Shown in pieces: positions 25,131 to 35,337 of a stretch of 64,000 nt of DNA. Position numbers and translations under genes: made by a program. The notes under the pieces are model-generated. The model was not told where the DNA came from, made no database searches, and saw nothing but the letters and a program-made list of their open reading frames with translations. Source of the DNA: Paroedura picta (Eukaryota; Chordata; Lepidosauria; Squamata; Gekkonidae); the NCBI RefSeq assembly GCF_049243985.1, contig NC_135371.1, forward strand, positions 2,505,501-2,569,500, in the 5' to 3' direction. Positions within the stretch are counted from its first letter, which is position 1; every line of letters begins with the position of its first letter.

Positions 25131-27688
25131 GTGAGGGGGTTTCCCTAGAGGTATCTCCAATTCAAGGAACAAAATCTGATCTTACCCTAAAGTTTCCCTC
25201 TGAGATATTCATCCATCATCCAAAGGGGGAATTTAACAGCCTCCTCCTTCAGCCTCATCTACTGTAGAATTTCTTCTCTCTCCAGATCAGCTGAGAAAAG
25301 GGTGCCGGGTCTGGGAGTGGGGTGGACCCATTCCTTGGCCTCTTTTCCATTCCATCTCTTAACCGTCTCCCTCACTGCTGGAGAGCCAGCTTGGGGCAGT
25401 GGTTAGGAACGGTGGCAGCATCTTCTCATATAGAGAGCTGAGTTTGAATCTCCCCCATGCAGCCAGCTGGGTGACCTTGATCTTGCCACAGCACTGAGAA
25501 AGCTGTTCTGATGAGCAGTCCTGTCAGAGCTCTCTCAGCCTCACCTCCCTCGCAGGGTGTCTGTTGTGAGGAGAGGAAGGGAAGGTGATTTTAAGCTGCT
25601 TTGAGACTCCCTTGGACAGTGAGAAGGGTATAAAAACCAACTCTTCTTCTTCAGATGTGGGCCCCATCCGTGAAGACAGAAGCCACAGTCTCTGAGGCAG
25701 AAGACGCCTCCTTGGAGCCAGGGCAGAGGGCTCAGACCGAAGAGGCCTCCTCCTGTGGTAGGGACTCACAGTGCCTGGGTGTGTTTGGGGCAGCCCCTTG
25801 AATCTGATGGATAGAGAGGGCAGGGCAGGGCAGGATAAGCATTAAATACTTCTTCACACAACACAGAGTTAATTTGCGGCACTCAATAGCAACTGCGATT
25901 CCTCTGAAAGGAGGTTTGACAAATTTGTTGAAGGCCATTCCTGCCATTAAACACAATATTAATAACTCTCCTTCCTTCTACGAGGCGGTTGTAAGCCGCT
26001 TTGAGACTCCTTCGGGCAGTGAAAAGTGGGGTATAAAACCAACTTGTTGTTTTCTTCCGGCTTACAAGGCTCCTTGTGCATCTCTTCTGCCACTCAGAGC
26101 ACCTTGTGAAAAGAAAGAATTTGTTGCATGTATACAGGGCCAGGTGTCAGACTCCTGGGAAGGGGGCAGGAACAAGCCAATGAATGGCTAGGATGTCATG
26201 GCAAGCCCCCTTCCTTCCTCCCTTGTCTCACTAACAGGCAGCGGAGAGATGCTGTTGAGCCACCATCTTTCCAGAAGTGTGGAAACGGCTGCTGCACCTC
26301 CAGTCCAGGTGAGGGAGATGAGCAGGGGGAACGTGGGGTCCCCTCCTGCCTCAGGGGGCTTTGCTCCTATAGTTTCCACAAAGTGTCTTGACAAGAGAGG
26401 CTCTGAGCGTTGCCCATCCTGTACCCCCCCAGACTACTCCCTCCCAGTCTGCAATCTCTGCCAGACACGATCTCTGCTTTCCTTCTCAGTTTCCATTTTC
26501 CTTTGAGGAGGTGTCCGTGTCCTTCACCGAGGCCGAGTGGGCCCTCTTGGATCCGGGCCAGAGAGCTCTCTTCAGGGAAGTCATGCTGGAGAACTATGGG
26601 ATCGTGGCCTCTCTGGGTAAGGATTTTTCATAGGTGCCCAAATGCACAAATTGCTGCCATTGGGATGAGCCATGAGTCAAAATATTGACTCTGGAAGGGG
26701 CCAGATCCTTGTTTCTCTGTTGCCAACCTTTACCTCACAGCCTTCCCCAGGGCCTGCTCTGCCGGTGACACGGAAAGGATCCTGTCAAGAACCCAAGCCT
26801 GGGTCCTCCTGGGTCACTCCTCTTTCTGCCTGAATAGCACCCGGTTCAGTGGCTTCACAAGGAGCGAGCGTACAAGTAAAGCTTACCCTTTAAAAAAATA
26901 TAAAACTTTATTAAGGATGTTAAAACAAGACACCACTAAACAGCACAATTTCTACGGCTCAACAACAGAAAAACAAAACAAAAAAAGCTGTTCTGTCTAA
27001 TATACAAAAGACCTGGTATTAGATGGTACCTCCTGCAGCATAAGTATTCCAGCTGTAGCCTACGTGAAAGTATTCATGATGATGAAAGCTGAAAATATCA
27101 AAGCATGGCATGAGTATAAAGTTAATACGGCTTCCCTCTGGTCTGTACCCATATGCCTGTACTTTCTTCCTCTCTAGGGTCGGGTGATCCTAACAACCCA
27201 AACAAAGATCCTCCTTGATGGAATTTTCCAGAGGCTGCCAGCCCCCTAATAACCCCTCCTTCCTCCTGGTTACACAACTGCATACAAGTTCTCACATTTA
27301 GCCAGTTATCACTTGGGCTGTGCATGGCGGCATCCAAACCAGCCGCTCCAGGCATCCACAGCCAGCGCCTCACCGGGGGGGGGGGGGGGCTGGCTGCGGC
27401 AGCCTTTAGTGGCCGATTCGGACGCTGCGCATGACCCTAGTTATCACATTCTGGAGAACTTGAATCTGGCCTTGAGAAAGAGATGGATATTAGCTGCAGG
27501 GAGACCCAAGTCACAGATCCCTGCATCTCAAAATAGGCCACTTAATAATCACAATAACCCTTGAGGGGAACTACGGTTCTTGGCCTCTGAGATCCATCCG
27601 CCTTGTACTGGTTCAGATTGTGGGCTTTGGTTTTGACCATAGTTCTATAAGAATTTTTACTCATGATTTTCTCTCTTTCCTCATATAA

Positions 27689-27729
<41 letters not shown>

Positions 27730-29998
27730 AAAAAAAGGCAGAAGTATTAGAAGGACTTTGGTGGCAACAAACAATGGTCTTGCATCCACAGAAAGGCTGG
27801 AAGGTTTCTCAGGAGGATCTGAAGAGGCTATTTCCTTCCCAAGGGAGCTGCCTGAGCGTGAGTCTCCTTCCTGGTTATGTCAAGGGAGCAGGCAAGGAAT
27901 GGCCATGGGGGATTTCTGATTGCATTTGAGCTATGTTTGGTGCAATTATTCAGCCTGCTGGGAGGGAGGGAGGGAGGGAGGCCTTCTGGGGGTCTGAAAT
28001 CTGGAGGGTCAGAAAGTCCTTCTGGACAAGGGTGGTCAGGTATCCTTAAATACTAGATTTTGGGGGGGAAAGGGGGAGTGGTGGTTAAAAGCAGCAAAGC
28101 TGGACAAGGCCAAAGGGCTACCAGTCCTTTCCTGCTGCAGTCACATAGGTGATTTTGTACCTTACCCGCCCTCTCTGGTGCTAATGATCTTTGTATGTAT
28201 TTCAGCAGAGGATAATCAGAGGAATTTGGAGGGTGAGGAACTTGACCAGCAAATCCTAGATAGAGTTAAAAATGAACACTTCGGAAAAAACTTCCAGAAT
28301 CGAGGCAGAACGAAAGGAAATAAACGTGGCCGTATGGTTGAGACACGACGTGGAAGAAATCATAGTGTGAATTTTCCGAAGTACAAGATAAAGAAGGCCA
28401 GTAAATCCATTCAGTGTGGAAACTACTTTAAAAACAGATCACAGCTCCTTGTGCACCAAAGAATACACAGAAGCGAGAAACCTGTTGAATGTTCAGAGTG
28501 TGGCAAGAAATTCAGTGAGAGGGGGAATCTTAAAGAGCATCAGAGAATTCACACAGGGGAAAAGCCTTTCAAATGCTTTGATTGTGGAAAGAAGTTCAGT
28601 TGGAGTGGCAGTCTGCAACTTCATCAAAGGACCCACACGGGTGAGAAGCCTTTTGAATGCTCAGTTTGTAGAAAGAACTTCAGTCAGAATAGCACTCTTC
28701 AACTACACCAAAGAACCCACACAGGGGAGAAACCTTTTGCATGCTCAGAGTGTGGAAAGAGATTCAGTCAGAGCTGCAATCTTCATCAGCATCAGAGAAC
28801 TCACACAGCAGAGAAACCCTTTGGATGCTCACTGTGTGGAAAGACATTCAGTCAGAGCAGTGCTCTTCAACTGCACCAAAGAAGCCACACAGGAGAGAAA
28901 CCATTTGAATGCTGTGAGTGTGGAAAGAGGTTCAGATTGAGTGGCAATCTGCAACAGCATCAAAGAACCCACACAGGGGAGAAACCTTTTGATTGCTCAG
29001 AGTGTGGAAAGAAATTCAGTAGGAGTTCCAATCTTCAACTGCACCAAAGAACCCACACAGGTGAGAAACCATTTGAATGCCGTGAGTGTGGAAAGAAATT
29101 CAGTGAGAGGAGGAATCTTCAGCAGCATCAGAGAACCCACACGGGAGAAAAACCTTTTGAATGCTCAGAGTGTGGAAAGAAATTCAGTGAGAGGGGGAAT
29201 CTTCAACAGCATCAGAGAACGCACACAGGGGAGAAGCCTTTTGGATGCTCAGAATGTGGAAAGAGATTCAGTTTGAGTGGCCATCTTCACAAGCATCTGA
29301 CAACCCATACAGGAGAGAAACCATTTGAATGCTCAGAGTGTGGAAAGAGATTCAGTTGGAATAGCTCACTTCAGCAGCATCAGAGAACCCATACCGGGGA
29401 GAAACCTTTTGAATGCTCAGTGTGTAGAAAGAGATTTAGTAACAGTGGCACTCTTCAACTGCACGAAAGAACCCACACAGGGGAGAAACCTTTCGAGTGC
29501 TCAGTATGTGGAAAGAGATTCAGGTCAAGTGGCCATCTACAGCGGCATCAGAGAACCCACACAGGAGAGAAACCATTTGAATGTTCAGAGTGTGGAAAGA
29601 GATTCAGTTGGAGTAGCTCTTTTCAGCAGCATCAGAGAACCCACACTGGGGAGAAACCTTTTGAATGTTCAGTGTGTAGAAAGAGATTCACTCAAAGTAG
29701 CTCTCTTCAGCTACACCAAAGAACACACACAGGGGAAAAGCCTTTTGAATGCTCGGAGTGTGGAAAGAGATTCAGTTTGAGTAGCCATCTTCTACGGCAT
29801 CAGAGAAGTCACACGGGAGAAAAACCTTTTGAATGCTCAGAGTGTGGAAAGAAATTCAGTGAGAGGGGAAATCTTCAACAGCATCAGAGAACGCACATGG
29901 GGGCGAAGCCTTTTGAATGCTCACAGTGTGGAAAGAATTTCAGGTTGAGTAGCCATCTTCTACGGCACCAGAGAACTCACACGGGAGAAACCTTTTGA
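24726..29998 (+). CDS. Gene 4: SCAN-KRAB-18x C2H2 zinc-finger protein
   Basis: Six coding exons: SCAN 24726-25130 (exon from 24648), linker 25655-25757, small 26238-26308, KRAB-A 26490-26616, extra exon 27738-27857 and fingers 28206-29998. Phases are consistent and the sum is 2619 nt, giving 872 residues. Skipping the extra exon also keeps frame (832 residues). A three-codon upstream ORF (ATG GCA GTT TGA) lies in the 5' part of the SCAN exon. By family the product is a SCAN-dimerising nuclear repressor. It lies in the left copy of a tandem duplication; gene 5 is its near twin. The linker exon's acceptor tract comes from a SINE. The mRNA structure is inferred from splice signals only. Confidence 0.87.
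25384..25652 (+). mobile_element. tRNA-type SINE inserted at the linker-exon acceptor of gene 4
   Basis: Head GGAGAGCCAGCTTGGGGCAG, tail AAAACCAACTCTTCTTCTTC. The preceding intron sequence (CCCTCACTGCTG) matches the bases just before the gene 3 acceptor, so the SINE lies between the old tract and the AG. Confidence 0.88.
25655..25757 (+). CDS. Gene 4 acidic linker exon with SINE-derived acceptor
   Basis: The 103-nt exon encodes [20 protein letters not shown], then [15 protein letters not shown], ending in phase 1. Its pyrimidine tract (CTCTTCTTCTTCAG) is the 3' tail of the tRNA-type SINE at 25384-25652. The donor reads gtaggg, whereas gene 5 has gtaagg. The small exon 26238-26308 follows ([20 protein letters not shown], then PPVQ). 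Confidence 0.8.
26490..26616 (+). CDS. Gene 4 KRAB-A exon
   Basis: The 127-nt exon encodes [20 protein letters not shown], then [20 protein letters not shown] and SL. The acceptor is ccttctcag and the donor gtaagg. All canonical A-box positions are present. Confidence 0.92.
26890..27189 (-). other. Antisense terminal-exon-like segment in the gene 4 intron
   Basis: On the minus strand an acceptor-like ...gggttgttag is followed by about 56 open codons (for example [33 protein letters not shown]), a TAA at 27019-27021, then an untranslated stretch with AATAAA at 26907-26912. This is the shape of a last exon or of a retrocopied mRNA 3' end. I do not recognise the protein. A second copy lies in gene 5. 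Confidence 0.4.
27691..27726. repeat. (CT)n microsatellite before the gene 4 extra exon
   Basis: About 17 CT units directly upstream of the extra-exon acceptor. The gene 5 copy (38757-38802) is longer. Confidence 0.95.
27738..27857 (+). CDS. Gene 4 extra exon between KRAB and fingers
   Basis: In the frame set by the KRAB exon it reads [20 protein letters not shown], then [20 protein letters not shown], and leaves in phase 1 at a gtgagt donor. The second half aligns with the gene 7 exon (ERLESFSRGSAERIAFPEEL). The acceptor lies after a (CT)n tract and an A-run (gcaaaaaaag) and is weak. A later acceptor (catccacag at about 27787) would also keep frame. Confidence 0.6.
28206..29998 (+). CDS. 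Gene 4 zinc-finger exon, 18 C2H2 fingers
   Basis: It enters in phase 1 after gtatttcag ([16 protein letters not shown]). A basic region and a degenerate finger ([15 protein letters not shown]) precede 18 intact fingers, ending TGETF and TGA. Helices in order: ERGNLKE, WSGSLQL, QNSTLQL, QSCNLHQ, QSSALQL, LSGNLQQ, RSSNLQL, ERRNLQQ, ERGNLQQ, LSGHLHK, WNSSLQQ, NSGTLQL, SSGHLQR, WSSSFQQ, QSSSLQL, LSSHLLR, ERGNLQQ, LSSHLLR. Linkers are TGEKPF except AEKPF and MGAKPF. Confidence 0.95.
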
Positions 29999-31533
29999 AT
30001 GCTGAATATGGAAAGTGGTTGCAGTTCAGTGGTCATCTTCAACAGCATGTGACTGTCTGCACAGAGGTGAAACCTTTTCAATGCTGTGAAGATTTAAGAG
30101 GGTAGCAGGTTACAGTGTCAGCGATAGAGTTGTAGTGTCCTGCATGGTGCAGGGGGTTGGACTAGATAACCCAGGAGGTCCCTTACAACTCTTTGATTCT
30201 ATGATTCACATCGAAAAGGCAAGAACGGACCACGTAAACTATTGACACTATATAAACTTTTATAGATTGCTTGAAAATACATAGAAATCTTACCCTAATC
30301 AGGAAGAAATGGAATGTGGAAGGCGGCTTAGCCATGTTTGAAGCCCTCATATTACTCAGAGAAGAAAACAAGGGCGGGCTCTGCAGGTTGAAGGAGATTA
30401 AAGACCAGCCCCTGTCTCCTTTAGCCTGCAGGAGTCCACATGGGGGAGGAACCTCATAAATATTCAGTGTTGTTTCTGGCAGGGGCTCATGGGAATTGTA
30501 GTCCATGGACATCTGGACAGCCACAGTTTGGCTACCCCTTCTATAGCTGCTTCTGATGAGGGTCTTCTTAAGGTGGCCAAGTGTTGGGGTGAAAGGAAAA
30601 GCTTGTCCACTTCCGATCCAACAACAGTACGTTCTAACAGGTCATACCGCCCAATATCTTCCAGTACATCCATGGAGGTGAAAGGTCAACCTTTTGGGAT
30701 ACAAATTACCAAGTCTTAATTGTCTTTTCCACCCACCTTGATTCTCCCTGAGAAAATTGAGAATATTCCCTCTTCCTTTACTGATCTCCCCCCCACCCCG
30801 CCAGAAATGATCTTTCCTCCCCGACTCCTCAAAGCTCCTCCTTAATTTCTTCTTGGAGATCATGTGTTTATGTAGCAGGGTGAGAAATTTCATCTCACTA
30901 ATTTGGAAGAGTACCTGCATTAAGGTTGCTAAAAGGCCTGAAAAAAAGGGGGGTGGGACCCAGCCTTACAAAAAGCGTGGGTAGAAATGGACATCTAAAG
31001 ATATAAATAATTTCCCATAATGCCTCTGTTATTGGGAGAGAACACTTTTTTCATCCAGGCAGTTGGCAACTCTCGATTATCTTTATGAATCAGAGGAAAC
31101 AAAGCTCAGTCAAGAAAGGACTGTAGCTCATTAAAAAATCTGGTAAATCAGATTTTGTATTTTCTGTGCTTTGTGGTGGGTTTTTTTTAGTCGAGCTTCA
31201 TTAAATATGTCAAAAATTTGTGTGTCATGTCTTCTTTCAATTGTGTATTTAGCAAGATGCCCCCCCCCATTTCAAAAGACACAGGTTTTTTTCTTCTGTG
31301 CTGTGGAGAGAAGGGAGGGGTGGCTAATCACTGGCTCCCCTCTTTTCAGATGCCCGTTGGCCTAGCCAGGAAGCAGGGACCTGGACGGTGGGGGGAAAGG
31401 ACTTCTTCCCAAAATTCCCTAGGAGAAAGGAGCTCCCTGTGGGAGGGAACAGAGAGGTGGATCTGCTGCTGACAACAGAGGTGGGGCCAGAAGTCTTTTT
31501 CACCACGGAAGTAGGAGCTTGTTCTTAGGAGAA
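29999..31533. other. 3' flank of gene 4 (copy at 41076-42621)
   Basis: It holds further eroded finger-like sequence just after the stop, a CR1 3' end (30120-30215), half a hAT MITE (30476-30538), and no gene I can support. Confidence 0.5.
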
Positions 31534-31603
31534 GAAAAAAAAAATCAGTTGTCAAAGTGCAGAGAGTTTTGCCATGCAGCAAAGGTATTGGAATTACCAT
31601 CGA
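31534..31603. repeat. Filler at the duplication junction, copy of 16667-16735
   Basis: An A-run then ATCAGTTG-CAAAGTGCAGAG to GGAATTACCATCGA is shared with 16667-16735 with about one mismatch. It belongs to neither duplication unit. Confidence 0.85.
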
Positions 31604-32875
31604 AGCTAGATTAGAAGGTACCACTCTTAAGCACTCCACCATGCTAGGAAAAGCTCTGGCCCTGGTTAAGACAGTCTTATTTCGTTGGGGCTGGGGACCC
31701 AGAGCAGGTTTTGACCACTTGGTCTTAACGCCTTCTGGGGGCATAGGGGGAAGAGGCGATCCCGTGGATATAGGGTCCCAGGCCATTTAGGGTTTTGAAA
31801 GTAAGAACCTTGAGCCTGACTTGATCTCCAATCTGGAGCCAGTGCAGTTGGGAGATCCCTCCTTCCAAAAGCTACTTCCGCCACAAGGGAGAAGGGTTAG
31901 CCATCCACGGAAATCATCTTGCTTCCTGGGCCCCCCACCCTTCAGGATGGTCCTTGTTGACCTCTAGGAGGGTGGCCTGCCTTGGTGTTCCATTTGGAGC
32001 CTTTCCTGGAGGACAACAGAAGGAACAGTCATATGAAATGTATATAACATGCAATTAATCAGGCCGTCATTCATTATACCTAACAAGATACTTTAAGACA
32101 GGGGTGGTCGAACTGTGGCTCTCGATGTCCATGGACTACAGTTCCCATGATGCCCTGCTAGCACATGCAGGCGCTCATGGGAATTGTAGTCCAAGGATAT
32201 CTGGAGAACTACAGCCTGTCCACCCCTGCTTTAAGATATCTTATTGTAGCTTAAACGTAGAGAGTTAGTCAACATTTCTATGTAAACTCATCTACACGGT
32301 ATTCAACATTCCCTCCTTGAATCCATAAACCCTTCAGCTAGCAGATTCCTTTTGTCCGGATGACAGCAAGAGAGGGCGGGGGATCAAATAAATAAATCTA
32401 TGAGGGTTCCAATCTATGCCGTGTGTTTTGCCATTTCAGCAAATTCTCTTAATTTTAATATCCAGCCTTCGATTGTAGTATCTTCTCATTTTTCCAGGCC
32501 TGCGCCCACAATATTCTTGCAGCTGCTATCCTAAATTATATGGGAATAATGTGAGGTGACCAGATTTTAACCCTGGTAAAGCGGGACACCACTGACCGGT
32601 TTGGGGGGGGGGTCTTGATTAAAAATGTGGTCTATATGGAGCAACAAAAAGTTGCATAGGACGCACAGAACGCAAAAATAGTATATTTTAATTTCAACAT
32701 AAGTACAATTTGCCAGATGTCCCCAGAGGTCCCTCCAAAAGTGGGGCAATCCGGTCACCTTAGAATCGTGCCTCCAATTTCTGCCCTTTCGCCCAAGCAA
32801 AAACATCTCCCGACTCCGGAGCATGAAAAAAGGGGGCGGCGGGGGGGGGGGGCAAGGAGGCCTTTCCGCCTGGCC

Positions 32876-32996
32876 TGCAGCACTGCAAGGGTTAAGCGGC
32901 CACAGAGCCCTTTGCTAGAGAGGCGGGGGGGGGGGTTGCTCCGGATTGGGCGGGCGAGCGGGAAGGGAACGGATTTGGGATGTGCAGCGGGACCAG
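32876..32996 (+). promoter_or_regulatory. Gene 5 promoter and first non-coding exon
   Basis: Near-identical copy of the gene 4 module (CTGCAAGGGTTAAG, CCACAGAGCCC, GCTAGAGAGGC) with the same GGGACCAG|gtaagc donor. Confidence 0.62.
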
Positions 32997-33621
32997 GTAA
33001 GCCTTCCTGAGGCATGAAGGGTTAAACGGCGAGATCTCAGGAGGGAGGGAGGCGGAGAGGAGGCGCAGCCACGCTTTGCACAGGGTTGCCAACTCCCGGA
33101 TGCCCAGTCCCTGCACGTTTGAAAGGGGTGCGGGAGTGCGCGTGCATGAAGGGAAAGGCCAGTTTGGGGGACCAGAGCCAGGCCAGAGTCCTCCCTCCAA
33201 GGCAGCCCTCTTCTCCAGGGGAGCTGACCTCTGTCTGCTGGAGGTAGGTTGCAATTGGGGGGAGGGGGCTTCAGGCCCCGCCTGGAGGTTGGCAACGCTC
33301 TTAGGCACCAGTCTTGTGTCGGGAGGGGCAATAACGTCTTTCAGTCCAAGGAAGGTGCGATGCACGCATCTCTTGGTCGAGCCGTGTTTGCCTGCCTGGA
33401 GCAGCGGAAAAGCCCAGGAGCACCTAAAAGACTAACAAGGTTTAGTGGTGCAATAAAATCAGACCGACCTGGCTACTCGTTTGAGTCTAAGATTAGTGGC
33501 AGGTGAGGGGCTTTGGGGGGTCGCTCATCATCCCCTTCAGATATTTCGGAAGGCGAAGGAGTGAGCGGCGTCTCTGGAAAGCCCGTGCCCAACCACAAAT
33601 CTTTCTTTTTAATCTTTAGAT

Positions 33622-33757
33622 CAGGGGTAGTCGACCTGTGGTCCTCCAGATGTTCATGGACTACCATCCCCATGAGCCCCTGCCAGCAAATGCTGGCAGG
33701 GGCTCATGGGAATGGTAGTCCATGAACATCTGGAGGACCACAGGTCGACTACCCCTG
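33622..33757. mobile_element. Palindromic hAT MITE, complete
   Basis: Arms CAGGGGTAGTCGACCTGTGG; flanks CTTTAGAT and CTTTCGAT, one mismatch. Confidence 0.9.
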
Positions 33758-34405
33758 CTTTCGATGGATATAAAAAGTGTAAGAAAAGAAAAACAGAACA
33801 TTCCCATGACAGAACAACCTCAAATCTTGTTAGCCTTAAAATGGCTGCTGTGGAGAGTCGTCCTTATGCCTTTCTATGCTGCTTTCCCCACACTCCAGGC
33901 CCAGATTTCCAGGAATTCCGCAACCTGGAGTTGCCGGTCTTGTGCGTACAGAGTTTGGTGTCTCCTCCAGCCCCTCCTCACCCCAGCAGTCCTTCGGGGA
34001 GGGGGGATCTCCTGTCAGGCTTGGTAACCCATCTAGTTTTTCCAGGGCTGGGTTGAGACTTGACCCCAAAACCGTCTGGACTCTGGGAAAGTGTGCTTCT
34101 CCTGGGTGAGATGGAATACAGGGACCAGGAGGAAGCTGTGAGATTTGCTCTGCTTCTTGGAGGAGAAAGGCATTCTAAGGGATACCGTTTCCTTGGGTAG
34201 GTTCCCTTGGAAGGAGAAAGCTCTGAGGCCTTCTGGTGGCTTCTTATTATTTGCTTAATGACAAATATGCTGGCAGAGCGGAGCAAGGGTGGAAACCAGA
34301 GAAATCCCCACAGATGCCCAGAGGGAGCATTTCTGCACCTCGACATTCTGCAGCCAAATCTTAGCCTGTCGTTTTTTGCAGACCCATATCAGTCCCTTCC
34401 CCTAA

Positions 34406-34440
34406 GGCAGAGCTATTGCTTAACCATCCAGGCCTGCCAC
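34406..34440 (-). promoter_or_regulatory. Orphan antisense promoter module (intron 1 of gene 5)
   Basis: Copy of 24157-24190 with a small change in the core (GGCCTGGATGGTTAAGC on the minus strand). No dependent exon is seen. Confidence 0.35.
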
Positions 34441-34854
34441 AGAGATGCATACAGGGGTAGCCAAACTGTGGCTCTCCAGATGTCCGTGGGGCTCATGGGA
34501 ATTGTAGTCCAGGACATCTGGAGAGCCACAGTTTGACTACCCCTGCCTTAAGAATTCGCCACCAGGACACACTGAGTCCACCTAGTGAGAAGCTAAGCTT
34601 TTCTAACTCCCTTAAAGAGCCAAGCAGAGACACTTAACCTTCCCAAAGAACTGTGGAGACATACCTAAAACAGCTTAGATTGTAATGCAGACAAATGAGA
34701 TTAAACCTGGTCTAAAAGCTGCAGGGAGCACTTTGGTTCTGATCTCCCCCCAGGGCGATTCTTGTGTGTCTCCTGAGCATAAGAAGGGTTGTGAGGTTCG
34801 GAGGTGCATCTCGATTCATTTTGCTTTTCCATCCGTGTCTCTCCTTCCCCCCAG

Positions 34855-35337
34855 ATCGAAGCCTCCCTTCATGGCAGTTTGACGAAAGGCATCTTTACGC
34901 AGTCGGACGCCAGCTGAGAGGAGGAGAAAGAAATGAAAGAGCAGAACCCAGCAGAACCTGGAACTGGCCGCCATCCCACCAAAACTGGGAGCAGAGCTGA
35001 ATTCTGGGAAAGCCCCGTGCCAGGTATCCCTTATCAGGCCACTGCAATCTCAGACGGACGGTGCCAACACTTCCGGCACTTCCGCTACCAGGAGGCCGAG
35101 GGGCCCCGAGAGGTTTGCAGCCGGCTCCACGGACTCTGCAGCCGCTGGCTGGAGCCGGAGAGGCACACCAAGCAGCAGATGCTGGACCGGGTGACCCTGG
35201 AGCAGTTCCTGGCCCTCCTGCCCCAGGAGATGCAGGGCTGGGTGAGAGGATGCGGGCCGGAGAGCAGCTCCCAGGCGGTGGCCCTGGCCGAAGGCTTCCT
35301 CCTCAGCCAGGCGGAGGAGAAGAGGCAGGCAGAGCAG
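34855..35337 (+). CDS. Gene 5 SCAN exon (coding from 34933)
   Basis: Start [12 protein letters not shown]. The SCAN core reads [57 protein letters not shown]. The [11 protein letters not shown] segment differs from the [11 protein letters not shown] of every other paralogue here. The donor is gtgagg. Confidence 0.9.

Noticed and set aside
27705-27800. Extra-exon acceptor after ggcag (27743) in gene 4
   Set aside because: It would enter in the wrong phase and then meet a stop in the finger exon; the acceptor at 27737 or about 27787 keeps frame.
28416-29780. Long alternate-frame readings with repeated [15 protein letters not shown] motifs over the finger exons
   Set aside because: They are the +1 shadow of tandem C2H2 fingers; the same pattern appears over every finger exon.
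28478-29990. Regular 84-bp repeats that might suggest a CRISPR array or satellite
   Set aside because: The period is one zinc finger (28 codons), with coding constraint and no spacer structure.
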